Shown: positions 26,556-35,867, counted from the stretch's first letter. The stretch: 64,000 nt of DNA from Metabacillus sp. FJAT-52054 (GCF_037201815.1 NZ_CP147407.1:682001-746000); one strand, 5' to 3'. The notes: generated by a model from the sequence alone, not told the origin. A program made the numbers and translations.

Positions 26556-26583
26556 AATAGTGGTAGAGCTTTCTATCACTATT
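26556..26583 (+). promoter_or_regulatory. Intercistronic stem-loop between binding-protein and ATPase genes
   Basis: AATAGTGGTAGA and TCTATCACTATT pair over 12 positions with a single G-U, with a 4-nt loop and no T run. Such hairpins after binding-protein genes often protect the upstream transcript and give excess binding protein. Confidence 0.6.
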
Positions 26584-26620
26584 TCGTGATTGTATCAGCT
26601 GTTTTGTTAAGGGGGATCAC

Positions 26621-28144
26621 ATGATGAGTGAACACATTCTGGAGATGAGACAGATCTCCAAGCATTTTACAGGCGTCAAAGCACTCGACAATGTCAACTT
26701 CAAGGTGAGAAAAGGCGAGATTCACTTCCTCGTCGGTGAAAACGGCGCGGGGAAATCCACGCTGATGAAGGTGCTCAGCGGTGTGTATCCATATGGAACA
26801 TATGATGGAGACATCGTCTATGAAGACAGTGTGCAGCAGTTTAATAAAATCAATGACAGTGTGAACGCAGGCATCGCCATCATCTATCAGGAGCTTGCGC
26901 TGTTTCCGGATCTCACGGTCTATGAAAATATCTTTGCAGGGAACGAAGTTAAAAAAGGCGGAGTCATCGACTGGAACGAGACGATCGTCGAAGCGAAGAA
27001 AATGCTTGCGAAGGTCAAGCTTGATGTAACACCTGATACCTTGATCAAGGATCTGGGCGTCGGAAAACGGCAGCTTGTGGAAATTGCGAAGGCACTGAGC
27101 AAGGATGTCAAATTGCTCATTCTCGATGAACCGACCGCGGCACTGAATGAAGATGATAGTGAAAACCTTCTCGAGCTTCTGTGTGAACTGAAAAAGCAGG
27201 GCATTACGTGTATCATGATTTCGCACAAGTTAAAAGAAGTGATTTCCATTGCCGACCAGGCTACGGTTCTCCGTGACGGCCAAACGATTTGTACATTGGA
27301 CGGCCCTTCAGGACAGATTACCGAAGCCGCGATTATCAAAAACATGGTCGGCCGGGCCATTGATGATATTTATCCGAAGCGTCCAAAGAAAGCACCGGGT
27401 GAAACGATCCTCGAATTATCGAATTGGTCCGCCTATGATCCGAAATTGGGCCGAAAGGTAATCAAGGATGTGGACCTGCATGTAAAGAAAGGCGAAATCG
27501 TCGGACTTGCAGGATTGATGGGATCAGGAAGGACCGAGCTTGCCCTCAGTATTTTCGGGAACGCCAAGTCCTATAAATTAGAAGGAAACCTGAAGCTCAA
27601 CGGAAAGCCTGCGAACCTGAAGCATACGAGTGACGCCATTCGCGAAGGGATCGCCTATGTAACCGAGGACCGGAAAGGGGACGGCCTGTTCCTGATCCAG
27701 GATATCAAAAACAACATCACTGCCGCCAACCTGAAAGGCATCTCCTCAAAAGGGGTGCTGAACAACAACGAAGAGATCAAGATCGCCGACCATTATAAAA
27801 AATCGCTTCATATTAAAACGTCTTCACTCGAGCAATTGGCCGGCAACCTGAGCGGGGGGAACCAGCAGAAGGTGTCTCTCGGCAAATGGCTGTTTGTCGG
27901 ACCGAAGCTGCTCATTCTCGACGAACCAACGCGTGGAATCGATGTCGGAGCGAAGTTTGAAATTTATTCGGTCATGAACGAACTCATCAATGAAGGCATG
28001 AGCATCATCATGATCTCATCCGAGCTCGGTGAAGTGCTTGGGATGAGCGACCGGGTGTATGTTATGGCTCAAGGCGCCATCAAAGGCGAGCTCGCCATCG
28101 AAGAAGCCGATCAAGAAAAAATTATGCAGCTTGCGACGCAATAG
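26621..28144 (+). CDS. mmsA: Multiple-monosaccharide ABC transporter ATP-binding protein
   Basis: A protein of 507 residues with two fused ABC ATPase domains, the pattern of ribose/xylose/ChvE-type importers. The first has a good Walker A (GENGAGKST, 39-47), a degenerate signature region (LGVGKRQLVEIA) and Walker B (LLILDEPTAAL). The second has a modified Walker A (GLMGSGRTEL) as usual in this family, the signature LSGGNQQKV and LLILDEPTRGID. It powers sugar uptake with the adjacent permease. It begins 84 bases after the binding-protein gene and is followed by mmsB after 13 bases. Confidence 0.93.
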   Translation: MMSEHILEMRQISKHFTGVKALDNVNFKVRKGEIHFLVGENGAGKSTLMKVLSGVYPYGTYDGDIVYEDSVQQFNKINDSVNAGIAIIYQELALFPDLTVYENIFAGNEVKKGGVIDWNETIVEAKKMLAKVKLDVTPDTLIKDLGVGKRQLVEIAKALSKDVKLLILDEPTAALNEDDSENLLELLCELKKQGITCIMISHKLKEVISIADQATVLRDGQTICTLDGPSGQITEAAIIKNMVGRAIDDIYPKRPKKAPGETILELSNWSAYDPKLGRKVIKDVDLHVKKGEIVGLAGLMGSGRTELALSIFGNAKSYKLEGNLKLNGKPANLKHTSDAIREGIAYVTEDRKGDGLFLIQDIKNNITAANLKGISSKGVLNNNEEIKIADHYKKSLHIKTSSLEQLAGNLSGGNQQKVSLGKWLFVGPKLLILDEPTRGIDVGAKFEIYSVMNELINEGMSIIMISSELGEVLGMSDRVYVMAQGAIKGELAIEEADQEKIMQLATQ

Positions 28145-28157
28145 GAGGTACTATTCA

Positions 28158-29330
28158 ATGAACTTTTTTCGTGAAGCCAGAACACTAATCAGTGAAAACA
28201 TTCGTGACTACGGCATGTACATCGCCTTATTCGCTATTATTCTTACATTCTCCGTCATGACGGATGGACTTTTCATGTCCTCCCGGAATATCAGTAATCT
28301 GATTGACTCCGCAGGTTATATCGCGGTGCTTGCCGTCGGGATGACCCTCGTCATCGTCATTCGCCACATCGACTTATCGGTCGGATTCGTCGCCGGTTTC
28401 CTCGGCGCCATCGTCGCAATCATGCTGACAAAGGCAGGAATGCCGATGCTGATCGTCATTCCGCTTATCCTGATCCTCGGGATCGTTGTCGGACTATTTA
28501 ATGGTCTGCTTGTTGCCCAAATCGGAATCCCGTCATTCGTCGCAACGCTTGCCGGAATGCTGATATTCAGGGGAGCGCTCCTTCAGGTAACGGAGAAAAC
28601 CGGCACGATCATCATCCAGGATGATGCATTCAATGCCATCGGGAACGGATACATTCCATCCCTGCTGGAAGTAGGCGGCCTGCATGTGCTTTCCCTGTTA
28701 GTAGGTCTCCTCGGCATCCTGTACCTGATCTACAGTGAAATCAAAACACGCCGGAACAAAGTGAAATACGGATTCGAAGTGACGTCATTCGGAATCTTTA
28801 TCCTGAAACTCGTCTTCATTTCCGCCATTGTTGCCTATATTACCTGGATCCTTGCAGGCTACAACGGTTTCTCCTGGACAGTCATTATCATGCTGCTCGT
28901 CGTCATTGTGTATCACTTCCTGACAACGAAAACCGTGCTTGGCCGCCACATCTATGCGGTCGGAAGCAACCCGGAAGCGGCGCATTTAAGCGGGATGAAC
29001 GTCAAGAAAATCACATACATCGTTTTCGGTTCCATGGGAATGCTCGCTGCCCTGTCCGGAATCCTGTTCACCTCCCGTCTTCAATCCGCGACAACGACAG
29101 CCGGAACACTGTTTGAGCTTGATGCCATCGCGGCAGCCTATGTCGGCGGTGTCTCCTCTGCAGGGGGAGTCGGAAAAGTAACGGGTGCAATCATCGGGGC
29201 AATCGTTATGGCCTCCCTCACAAGCGGGATGAACCTGCTTGGTGTCGGAATCTCCTACCAGTACATGATCCGCGGCGGCGTACTTGCCGGAGCGGTAATC
29301 TTCGATGTCATGACAAGGAAAAAACGATAA
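28158..29330 (+). CDS. mmsB: Multiple-monosaccharide ABC transporter permease
   Basis: An integral membrane protein of 390 residues with about 10 hydrophobic helices and the family motif AVGSNPEAAHLSGMNV, followed by GGVSSAGGVGKVTGAIIGAIVM. An AraH/RbsC-type permease (BPD_transp_2). ATG 28158 with AGGAGGTA seven bases upstream is the start; an open frame extends further upstream inside mmsA but has no ribosome site. Last gene of the ABC operon, closed by a terminator at 29341. Confidence 0.93.
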   Translation: MNFFREARTLISENIRDYGMYIALFAIILTFSVMTDGLFMSSRNISNLIDSAGYIAVLAVGMTLVIVIRHIDLSVGFVAGFLGAIVAIMLTKAGMPMLIVIPLILILGIVVGLFNGLLVAQIGIPSFVATLAGMLIFRGALLQVTEKTGTIIIQDDAFNAIGNGYIPSLLEVGGLHVLSLLVGLLGILYLIYSEIKTRRNKVKYGFEVTSFGIFILKLVFISAIVAYITWILAGYNGFSWTVIIMLLVVIVYHFLTTKTVLGRHIYAVGSNPEAAHLSGMNVKKITYIVFGSMGMLAALSGILFTSRLQSATTTAGTLFELDAIAAAYVGGVSSAGGVGKVTGAIIGAIVMASLTSGMNLLGVGISYQYMIRGGVLAGAVIFDVMTRKKR

Positions 29331-29340
29331 GAAACCGCAG

Positions 29341-29368
29341 GAGGGACTGAAAATAGTCCCTCTTTTTT
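29341..29368 (+). terminator. Rho-independent terminator of the sugar ABC operon
   Basis: An 8-bp GC-rich stem GAGGGACT / AGTCCCTC with a 6-nt loop and six T. Confidence 0.88.
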
Positions 29369-29416
29369 CTTGTTTTTGTAGATGGCTGGATGAGGGATGG
29401 TATATGATTAGGAAGA

Positions 29417-29490
29417 CGGTAACGCTTTCATAAAAGGGGAAACAGGACTTAAGACGGAAAACCGAATCGATTATTTAGATAACGCTAACA
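29417..29490 (+). promoter_or_regulatory. Two cre-like sites before the response regulator gene
   Basis: CGGTAACGCTTTCA (29417-29430) and AGATAACGCTAACA (29478-29491) each deviate from the cre consensus at one end. If real, CcpA would also control the regulator of the sugar operon. No firm promoter was placed. Confidence 0.4.
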
Positions 29491-29516
29491 TATATAAAAT
29501 AAACAACAGGGAGTGG

Positions 29517-31055
29517 ATGGGGATGATCAGGCTCCTGATTACGGATGATGAACAGATTGAGCGGGATGGGATGCAGCTCATCTTAACAAAGAACTTTCCA
29601 GAGCTCATCATTGAGCAGGCAAGAAACGGGAACATGGCCGCTCAGATGGCGAAAGAGTTTAAGCCGGATCTGATCCTAATGGATATCAAAATGCCGGGGA
29701 TGAACGGGCTGGAGGCTGTAGAACAAATTGCAGCGGACGATCCCGGCATTAAATTCATCATGGTTACCGCCTACGATACGTTTGACTTCATGCGCCAGGC
29801 CATTAAATTCGGGGTGAAGGACTACCTGCTGAAGCCGAGCAAGGCGGCCGACATCGTCATGACGATCGGCAAAGTCCTGAAGGAAATCGAAGAAGAAAAA
29901 AGAACGCTTGAAAGCAGCCGGCAGGAGATGCAAAGCACCCGGTCACTCGTCGAAACGGATGCCGTCACCCAGCTGCTGTTCCATCACGTCCATGATGTAC
30001 GCGTGGACCAATTAATTGAAATCCTCGACATCCAGTCAGCGGACGAGATGTTCACGATGCTCGTCCTGCTTCCGGATGGAGAGGACCATTTCTATCCGCT
30101 CGTCAAAGAAAAAGTAAGGCAGACCGGAAACGGCTGGGTCGGTGCATTAACTGGCAACCAGCTCCCGGTAATCCTCTTCCGGAAACCGGGCCAATCTTTC
30201 CGTGGCCAAGCCTCCACCCTCGCCCGGGAAATTCTCTCCATCGCAAAATCCGGAGAGCAGGAGAACTGGTTCGTCGGGATCGGGAGCGTGTACGAATCCC
30301 TTGATCAAATCAGGCAGTCCTACAAGGAAGCGCTAATGGCGGCCATGGATACAGCGATCCCGTCCAAATTCCGCTTCTATTCCGATGTACCGGTCACGGG
30401 AGACTTAAGCGAAGAACCATTCGCCGACCAGCAGGAAAAAGAACTATCCGACCAGGTGCGCCACGGCGAGTGGCAGCAGGTCCGGACAAGGCTGATGAAT
30501 CTCATCCAGCACTACGAAAACAAAGGGACCGACCTTCTCCAAAGCCAGCAGCGCATGCTCGAAGTACTCTGGATCGGATCCCGCGTCATGAGGGAAATGG
30601 GCATCGAAACCATCACCCCCCTCTATTCCTACCAAACGTACCAGTACCGCCAGCTGCGCTCCGAAACCGACGCCCTGCTCGACCGGATGAAGCAAACCTA
30701 TGCCAGCCACAACAAACGAACCGAAGCCGACACCATCCACCAAATCAAACAATACATCATCGACCACTCAAACGAAGACATGTCCCTAGACACCCTGGCC
30801 ACCAAAGTGGGCCTAAGCCCAATCTACATCAGCAAAATGTTCAAAGAAAAACTTGGCATCAACTACATCGACCTATTAACTGAATGCCGGATTGAAAAGG
30901 CGAAGAAGCTGCTGGGGAATCCTGAGAAGAGCATCAAGGAAATTACGTATGAGGTCGGGTATCATGACCCGAATTATTTCAGTAAGGTGTTTAAGAAGGT
31001 TTGCAGGGTTTCGCCGAAGGAGTATCGGCGGGGGATTTTGGGGAGGGCGAATTGA
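29517..31055 (+). CDS. YesN-like response regulator with AraC-type DNA-binding domain
   Basis: A protein of 512 residues. The N-terminal receiver (about 4-122) has the acidic pair D10/D11, phospho-acceptor D56 (LILMDIKMPG) and switch Lys (LLKP). A central variable segment of about 270 residues follows, then two HTH motifs of the AraC family at the C-terminus (QYIIDHSNEDMSLDTLATKV; EVGYHDPNYFSKVFKK). It is placed after the sugar transporter operon and probably activates it, but no histidine kinase is adjacent. The 3' part shows a sharp change in codon third-base composition. ATG 29517 or 29523 could start it. Confidence 0.9.
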   Translation: MGMIRLLITDDEQIERDGMQLILTKNFPELIIEQARNGNMAAQMAKEFKPDLILMDIKMPGMNGLEAVEQIAADDPGIKFIMVTAYDTFDFMRQAIKFGVKDYLLKPSKAADIVMTIGKVLKEIEEEKRTLESSRQEMQSTRSLVETDAVTQLLFHHVHDVRVDQLIEILDIQSADEMFTMLVLLPDGEDHFYPLVKEKVRQTGNGWVGALTGNQLPVILFRKPGQSFRGQASTLAREILSIAKSGEQENWFVGIGSVYESLDQIRQSYKEALMAAMDTAIPSKFRFYSDVPVTGDLSEEPFADQQEKELSDQVRHGEWQQVRTRLMNLIQHYENKGTDLLQSQQRMLEVLWIGSRVMREMGIETITPLYSYQTYQYRQLRSETDALLDRMKQTYASHNKRTEADTIHQIKQYIIDHSNEDMSLDTLATKVGLSPIYISKMFKEKLGINYIDLLTECRIEKAKKLLGNPEKSIKEITYEVGYHDPNYFSKVFKKVCRVSPKEYRRGILGRAN

Positions 31056-31065
31056 ATAAAACATA

Positions 31066-31103
31066 CAAAAAGACAACCCACTAATCTGAAGGTTGTCTTT
31101 TTG
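31066..31103 (+). terminator. Bidirectional terminator between response regulator and helicase genes
   Basis: Stem CAAAAAGACAACC / GGTTGTCTTTTTG. It lies between converging genes, and the A/T tails on both sides let it serve both strands. Confidence 0.85.
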
Positions 31104-31133
31104 TATATAATACTAGATTTTGAGGGATGGCTA

Positions 31134-33551
31134 TCAGTTTTCTCTCCTCTTAAAATACTGATGAAGCCGATACTCACATATCTCCTTCGTCCAAAGATAA
31201 AGAGTTTTTTTCGCACTATTGTCAGGTTCTATCTGAAAAGAAAACTCCCCATCACTAAACCTCACCAATCCATCAGAACTCCCGCTCCACTTACTCATCG
31301 GCATTCTCTCAATTAATCCAGCTACCTTCTCCTGGTCATAGTCCCACAGCTTTTTCCCCTGTCCATCCGAAAAGTCTATTCTCTTTCTGTATTCCTTAGA
31401 TGTGAGGTAGGTATGGAAAAACGGAGCTGCTTCGAGGGCAGTTATCGGTTTATACCAATTGTCTATTCCCCGTTCCAGCATTGCCAGCAGGACAATCATT
31501 TTATAGCTTTTATTCATCCCGGTGCGCTCTACTTCCCGCAGCCAGTTTTCATGAGAGAGAAATACCTCTTGTTCATTGGCAGTTAATTCATTTGCCCAAT
31601 GTAAAAAGCTGAAAAGAGTCTTAAACTCTGCCTTATATTCATTTGCAGACATCTCACCATATAAATGTAGCTCAAGATAACTAGGTCTCCTGCCCAGCAC
31701 TTCTTTCACCATTAGATAGTTGCTAAACAGCTTTTCTCTGCGCGGCTGGCGTTTCTTTGTTAGTTCTTTTAAAAGATTAATAACTTGAATATCAAGGTCC
31801 ACGTTACAGGATAGCGGGACAACCGGCTGAATGACCTTTTCTTTTTTAGCAGTGGGAGTAGTTGTATCAAACAGGCTCAGCTTAATGTCGGCATTCCGAT
31901 AGTTCCCGATAAGATCGATGATGACACAGTGGTCTTTGTCAGGATGCAATCGCAATCCCCGTCCGATTTGCTGGGTGAAGATGGTGAGGGACTCGGTCGG
32001 TCTTACGAATAGAAGAGTATCTACTGTTGGAATATCTACTCCTTCATTGAAAAGGTCCACGACGAATATGGCGTCCAGTTCGCCATCAGCTAATGCGCGG
32101 GCGGCGTCCTTACGATTGACTTGCTTTTGCCTGGAGTGAAGAGAGACGGTCCGATAGCCTTTGTCTGCAAAATAAGAAGACAGGAAATCAGCCTGGCGGA
32201 TGGAGGAGCAAAAGACGAGTGTTCTGGTTTTCCTGTAGGTTTCCCATGACTGGAAGATATGAGCTGCCTGCTCCGTCCTTAGCTGGGCCGCTATCAGCTC
32301 TTCCTGGTCATATTGCGTTCCGCGCCAGGTCAGCTTTGAGTAGTCTGTTTCATCGTAAACACCATAATAGTGAAAAGGAGAGAGCCATGTTCTTTGAATG
32401 GCCTCGAGAAAATCAATTTTGTAGGCGACATTCCCTTCGCATAGTGCGTATACATCCCTGTTATCGGCACGGTCAGGTGTAGCTGTAATGCCGAGCAGGA
32501 AGGAGGGCTTGAAATAATCCAGTACCTTCTTGTAGGATGCCGCCGCCGCATGATGAAACTCATCGACTACAATTAAATCGAATTCCTCTGGATCAAATAC
32601 CTCTAAATGTCGTTTCATGCTTAACGTTTGAATCGAAGCAAACAGCAGCTCCGCATCCTGATTTTTTTGACGGCCGTTATAAATGCCGGCGGTTTTATTA
32701 GGCATCACTTTCAAAAACGATTCAGCGGACTGGTGCAGGATCTCTTCTAAATGTGCAATGAACAAAACCTTGCCGAAATTCTGAGCAAAAAACCCGGCCA
32801 GATAGGTTTTCCCAAGACCGGTAGCCATCACAACCATGGCTTTTTTGTAGCCTTCTTCCACCGTACTGTGCAGTTGTTCAAGTGCTTCTATCTGAGCGAA
32901 GCGGGGGGCCAGAACAGAGTAGCTTTCCTCTGTCTCCATTACCATCGAATCGGGATCAGGCTTCTCCTCATCCGGCAGCATGAGCTCCTGCTCTTCCTGC
33001 TTGGTCCACGTTCTTGCTAAGTCAGGATGCTGCTGATGAAAATCTATGTATTCTTCTTCGTACCGTTTGGCGGTTTCCAGGTTAACCGCAATGGTGTTTT
33101 CAGCTTGAAACAGATTAATGAATTTTCGGCTTGCTTCTTCAAATAGAAGCTTTTCCTCGTGTTCAAGAATGCCGACACTCCATTCCACTCCATTGGTTAA
33201 AGCGGATTTTGATAGATTGGAAGAGCCAATAATGGAATGGCCCTGCGCTTCGGATTCAAACAAATAAGCCTTCGGATGAAAGCTGATTCCACTGCTCCTC
33301 CATAACCGGACTTCAATGTTTTCATGAATGGAAGCCAATTCATTTAACGCATCCGGCTGGGTGACATATAAGTAGTCTCCGGTCAGAAGCTTAATATCAG
33401 CTCCCCGTTCAGCGGCTTCTGCCAATGCTGACTTAAGCAAAGAGACTCCTGACTTCATTGCAAAGGCAGTCAAAATATAGATCGTGCTGGACTGCTGAAT
33501 CCGGTCAAGAACCGGAATCAGCAGCTTCTCTGTATATAAGGATACCTGCAT
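31134..33551 (-). CDS. PLD-nuclease/SF2 helicase fusion with DUF3427 C-terminus
   Basis: A protein of 805 residues. The N-terminal phospholipase-D-like domain (about 1-150) has one HxK motif (H92, K94) and GSSN (109-112); the Asp of HKD is Glu-like here. An SF2 helicase core follows with Walker A ATGLGKT (243-249), motif II DEFH (330-333), ITATPDR and motif VI QQIGRGLR. The last ~200 residues match DUF3427. Such enzymes are thought to cut or unwind nucleic acids. The start codon directly follows the TAA of the MazG-like gene, giving tight translational coupling. An antiviral role is an inference from this architecture. Confidence 0.88.
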   Translation of the reverse strand: MQVSLYTEKLLIPVLDRIQQSSTIYILTAFAMKSGVSLLKSALAEAAERGADIKLLTGDYLYVTQPDALNELASIHENIEVRLWRSSGISFHPKAYLFESEAQGHSIIGSSNLSKSALTNGVEWSVGILEHEEKLLFEEASRKFINLFQAENTIAVNLETAKRYEEEYIDFHQQHPDLARTWTKQEEQELMLPDEEKPDPDSMVMETEESYSVLAPRFAQIEALEQLHSTVEEGYKKAMVVMATGLGKTYLAGFFAQNFGKVLFIAHLEEILHQSAESFLKVMPNKTAGIYNGRQKNQDAELLFASIQTLSMKRHLEVFDPEEFDLIVVDEFHHAAAASYKKVLDYFKPSFLLGITATPDRADNRDVYALCEGNVAYKIDFLEAIQRTWLSPFHYYGVYDETDYSKLTWRGTQYDQEELIAAQLRTEQAAHIFQSWETYRKTRTLVFCSSIRQADFLSSYFADKGYRTVSLHSRQKQVNRKDAARALADGELDAIFVVDLFNEGVDIPTVDTLLFVRPTESLTIFTQQIGRGLRLHPDKDHCVIIDLIGNYRNADIKLSLFDTTTPTAKKEKVIQPVVPLSCNVDLDIQVINLLKELTKKRQPRREKLFSNYLMVKEVLGRRPSYLELHLYGEMSANEYKAEFKTLFSFLHWANELTANEQEVFLSHENWLREVERTGMNKSYKMIVLLAMLERGIDNWYKPITALEAAPFFHTYLTSKEYRKRIDFSDGQGKKLWDYDQEKVAGLIERMPMSKWSGSSDGLVRFSDGEFSFQIEPDNSAKKTLYLWTKEICEYRLHQYFKRREN

Positions 33552-33875
33552 TTAATCCTCAACCTGCACCAAAAAAATCTTCTCCTCAAACCCGCCGCGC
33601 TTTTCCGCTTTTTCCCGGCGGATCTTCTCGACTTCGGCAAGACTTGAACCGTGCGCCTCTGCAAAGGCCTTAATGATTTCCATCAGGTCTGCCAGTTCTT
33701 CAATCGCCTCTGCGTTTGTTTCTGCAGTCATGTACTCATCTAGTTCTTCGAAGCTCTTTTTTTTCAGCTCATTGATGTATTCCTCGTTTTCCAGTATCCG
33801 CGTTTCGAAAGACTTGCCGGTTGCTTGGATGATTTGGGGGATGTTGTCGCGAACGAGTTTGTTGTATACAGGCAT
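33552..33875 (-). CDS. MazG-like nucleoside triphosphate pyrophosphohydrolase
   Basis: A small all-alpha NTP pyrophosphohydrolase of 107 residues (MPVYNKLVRDNIPQIIQATG...). The EExxE...ExxD-type acidic helices (EELDEY; EAIEELADLMEIIKAFA) would bind Mg2+. Related phosphoribosyl-ATP pyrophosphatase-like proteins hydrolyse (d)NTPs to monophosphates. It is the first gene of a two-gene unit with the PLD-helicase, with zero bases between stop and next start. AGGAATCACTCT precedes ATG 33875. The substrate is unknown. Confidence 0.87.
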   Translation of the reverse strand: MPVYNKLVRDNIPQIIQATGKSFETRILENEEYINELKKKSFEELDEYMTAETNAEAIEELADLMEIIKAFAEAHGSSLAEVEKIRREKAEKRGGFEEKIFLVQVED

Positions 33876-34070
33876 AGAGTGATTCCTCCGTTTTGGTTGT
33901 TTCTCTTATTTTACCATTATCATGTCCCGTCATTGCAACGTACTCTTTTTCTTATAGCTGTGTTGAAGCGCAGTGTTTATTTTGATGCGAACGGCTGATG
34001 CGGAAATTTAAATCATTTTTGGTGGTGGCGGCGAGGTGGAATAAGCCCCCTAAAAATAGACTGACCGAAT

Positions 34071-34122
34071 GAAAAAAAGACAGTATAAGCACTCCGTTTT
34101 TCGGTTTGCTGGACTGTCTTTT
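34071..34122. terminator. Terminator-like hairpin between the helicase operon and the hydrolase gene
   Basis: AAAAAAAGACAGT pairs with ACTGTCTTTTTTC across a 25-nt loop that itself contains an AACCG/CGGTT-like pairing. It can serve the minus-strand hydrolase gene (T run on both strands). The rest of 33876-34150 shows no gene. Confidence 0.65.
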
Positions 34123-34150
34123 TTCTGTGCATGGACCATTCTCTTTGTAC

Positions 34151-35020
34151 TCAACCCGTTATTAATTTTACTTTTTTTAGAAATTTGTGAATTAGCTCAC
34201 TGATCTCTGCAGCATGTGTTTCAAGTGCAAAATGTCCAGTATCAAGTAAATGAACTTCTGCAGATGGAATGTCGCGCTTATAAGCCTCGGCTCCAGCAGA
34301 AAGAAAAGCAGGATCATTTTTACCCCATACGGCTAAAAGTTTAGGTTGGAACTTACGAAAATAAGCCTGAAAGTCAGGATAACGTTCAACATTTGATCTA
34401 TAGTCAAGAATTAAGTCCAGTTGGATGTCTTCAGCTTCTGGGCGAGACATGTAAGCGATGTCCAAGGAATACCCGTCTGGTGAAACAAGACTGGCTTCAG
34501 TTCCATGTAGATACTGAAAATTTTTAATGGTTTCGGGGGTCAAAGAATCTCGGCAGGCTTCACGGTTTTCAGGTGTTGGAGAGTACCAATAATTCTCCCA
34601 TGGTCCCCATGCGTCACTAAATCCCTCCATATAAGCGTTGCCATTCTGACTGATAATTGCTTGAACTCTTTCGGGGTAAGCTACTGCCAAACGATAGCCA
34701 ACAGGTGCACCGTAATCAAACACATAAAGGATATAATGCTTTAGAGCTAATACTTCAGTAAAACTTTCAACTACTCTGAACAGATTTTCAAATGTAAATT
34801 TAAATTGACTGCGCGGTGGAGTTATTGTTTGGCCGAACCCAGGAAGATCAGGGGCAATGACACGATATTGTTCTGCCAGCTTAGGAATAAGGTCTCGAAA
34901 CATATGACTTGAAGATGGGAATCCGTGTAATAATAAAATTACTTGACCGTTCTTAGGACCAGCTTCACGATAAAAAACTTCAACATCCCCGACTTTTTGT
35001 TTATGATAACTGATTTTCAA
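34151..35020 (-). CDS. Alpha/beta hydrolase (dehalogenase/epoxide-hydrolase-like)
   Basis: A protein of 289 residues. The oxyanion motif HGFP (33-36) is followed by SSSHMFRDLIP, and the nucleophile elbow is VFDYGAPVG with Asp102 as nucleophile, as in epoxide hydrolases and haloalkane dehalogenases rather than Ser hydrolases. The acid is within WGKNDPAF and the base His in DTGHFALE. A cap domain (about 130-215) covers the active site. It is divergent from a CGNR-type regulator gene, likely its controller. The substrate is unknown. Confidence 0.9.
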   Translation of the reverse strand: MKISYHKQKVGDVEVFYREAGPKNGQVILLLHGFPSSSHMFRDLIPKLAEQYRVIAPDLPGFGQTITPPRSQFKFTFENLFRVVESFTEVLALKHYILYVFDYGAPVGYRLAVAYPERVQAIISQNGNAYMEGFSDAWGPWENYWYSPTPENREACRDSLTPETIKNFQYLHGTEASLVSPDGYSLDIAYMSRPEAEDIQLDLILDYRSNVERYPDFQAYFRKFQPKLLAVWGKNDPAFLSAGAEAYKRDIPSAEVHLLDTGHFALETHAAEISELIHKFLKKVKLITG

Positions 35021-35070
35021 TTTTTACATCTCCTTTAAATTTTTTATTATCACTCCAGAAGAACGATTTA

Positions 35071-35161
35071 TTATAACCTCTAAAAATGAAATTTAGCGGT
35101 TATGTAACTCTATGTTACTACTCGTTTCCTAACTTGTAAACGTATTTTTTAAAGGTTATAA
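35071..35161. promoter_or_regulatory. Inverted repeats in the hydrolase/CGNR divergent region
   Basis: TTATAACC (35071-35078) is mirrored by GGTTATAA (about 35154-35161), and GTAACTCTATGTTAC (35104-35118) is a short palindrome between them. These are plausible operator elements for the CGNR-type protein in the 161-bp divergent space. Confidence 0.35.
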
Positions 35162-35181
35162 TTAAATGGAGGTGAAACATA

Positions 35182-35760
35182 TTGAACAAATCACTATTTT
35201 TATTAGGTGGAACAGCATGGATAAACCTGGTGAATACGCAGTATATCTCCGAAAACCAAACCATTGATATCCTGATCGATCCATCCAAAACTCTTCAGTG
35301 GCTTGAAGATAATAAATTATTACGGAAGTCAGATTTTCTGGCTTTAAAAAATGGAGAAATTTTTAATTCTCTTATAGAGGACCTCAAATCACTACGTGAC
35401 CTTAGCAAAATGATTTTAGGTGATTTAGAAAAACAAGGAAAACTTTCTCTAAATCTCACGGAGCAATTAAAAAGGCTTACCAAACAAATTAAGGTAAGCC
35501 TATCTATTGATTCAGAGTTTAACATGGTCTATGAAGGATTAACGACCAGAGAACAAGTGCAATATTTAATCATCCAATCAATTATTCAAACACTAAATTC
35601 AACTCCTGCACATCGAGTTAGGAAATGCGAACACCAGGAATGTCAGCTCTATTTTGTCGATACTTCAAAATCAGGAAAAAGGCGCTGGTGTAGTATGGAA
35701 TTATGCGGAAATCGCCAAAAAGCAGCAGAATTTTATGCAAGGAAAAAGAAAAAGGAATAA
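35182..35760 (+). CDS. CGNR zinc-finger (ABATE) domain protein, putative transcription regulator
   Basis: A protein of 192 residues. The N-terminal ABATE-like domain (about 5-135) is followed by a CGNR zinc finger (CEHQECQLYFVDTSKSGKRRWC then ELCGNRQKAAEFYARKK): four cysteines to bind zinc and a basic helix to contact DNA. TTG 35182 is supported by GGAGGTG upstream. It faces away from the hydrolase gene, so it probably regulates that gene and itself. The effector is unknown. Confidence 0.87.
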   Translation: MNKSLFLLGGTAWINLVNTQYISENQTIDILIDPSKTLQWLEDNKLLRKSDFLALKNGEIFNSLIEDLKSLRDLSKMILGDLEKQGKLSLNLTEQLKRLTKQIKVSLSIDSEFNMVYEGLTTREQVQYLIIQSIIQTLNSTPAHRVRKCEHQECQLYFVDTSKSGKRRWCSMELCGNRQKAAEFYARKKKKE

Positions 35761-35867
35761 GTACTTTAAAAAGACTTCTGCAAAGCAAATTCTATGGTTT
35801 AACTATGAATCTACCATCATGCTGTTCCTTTTGGTAAAATAACCAAAAAGGGCAGGAGCTGATCACC

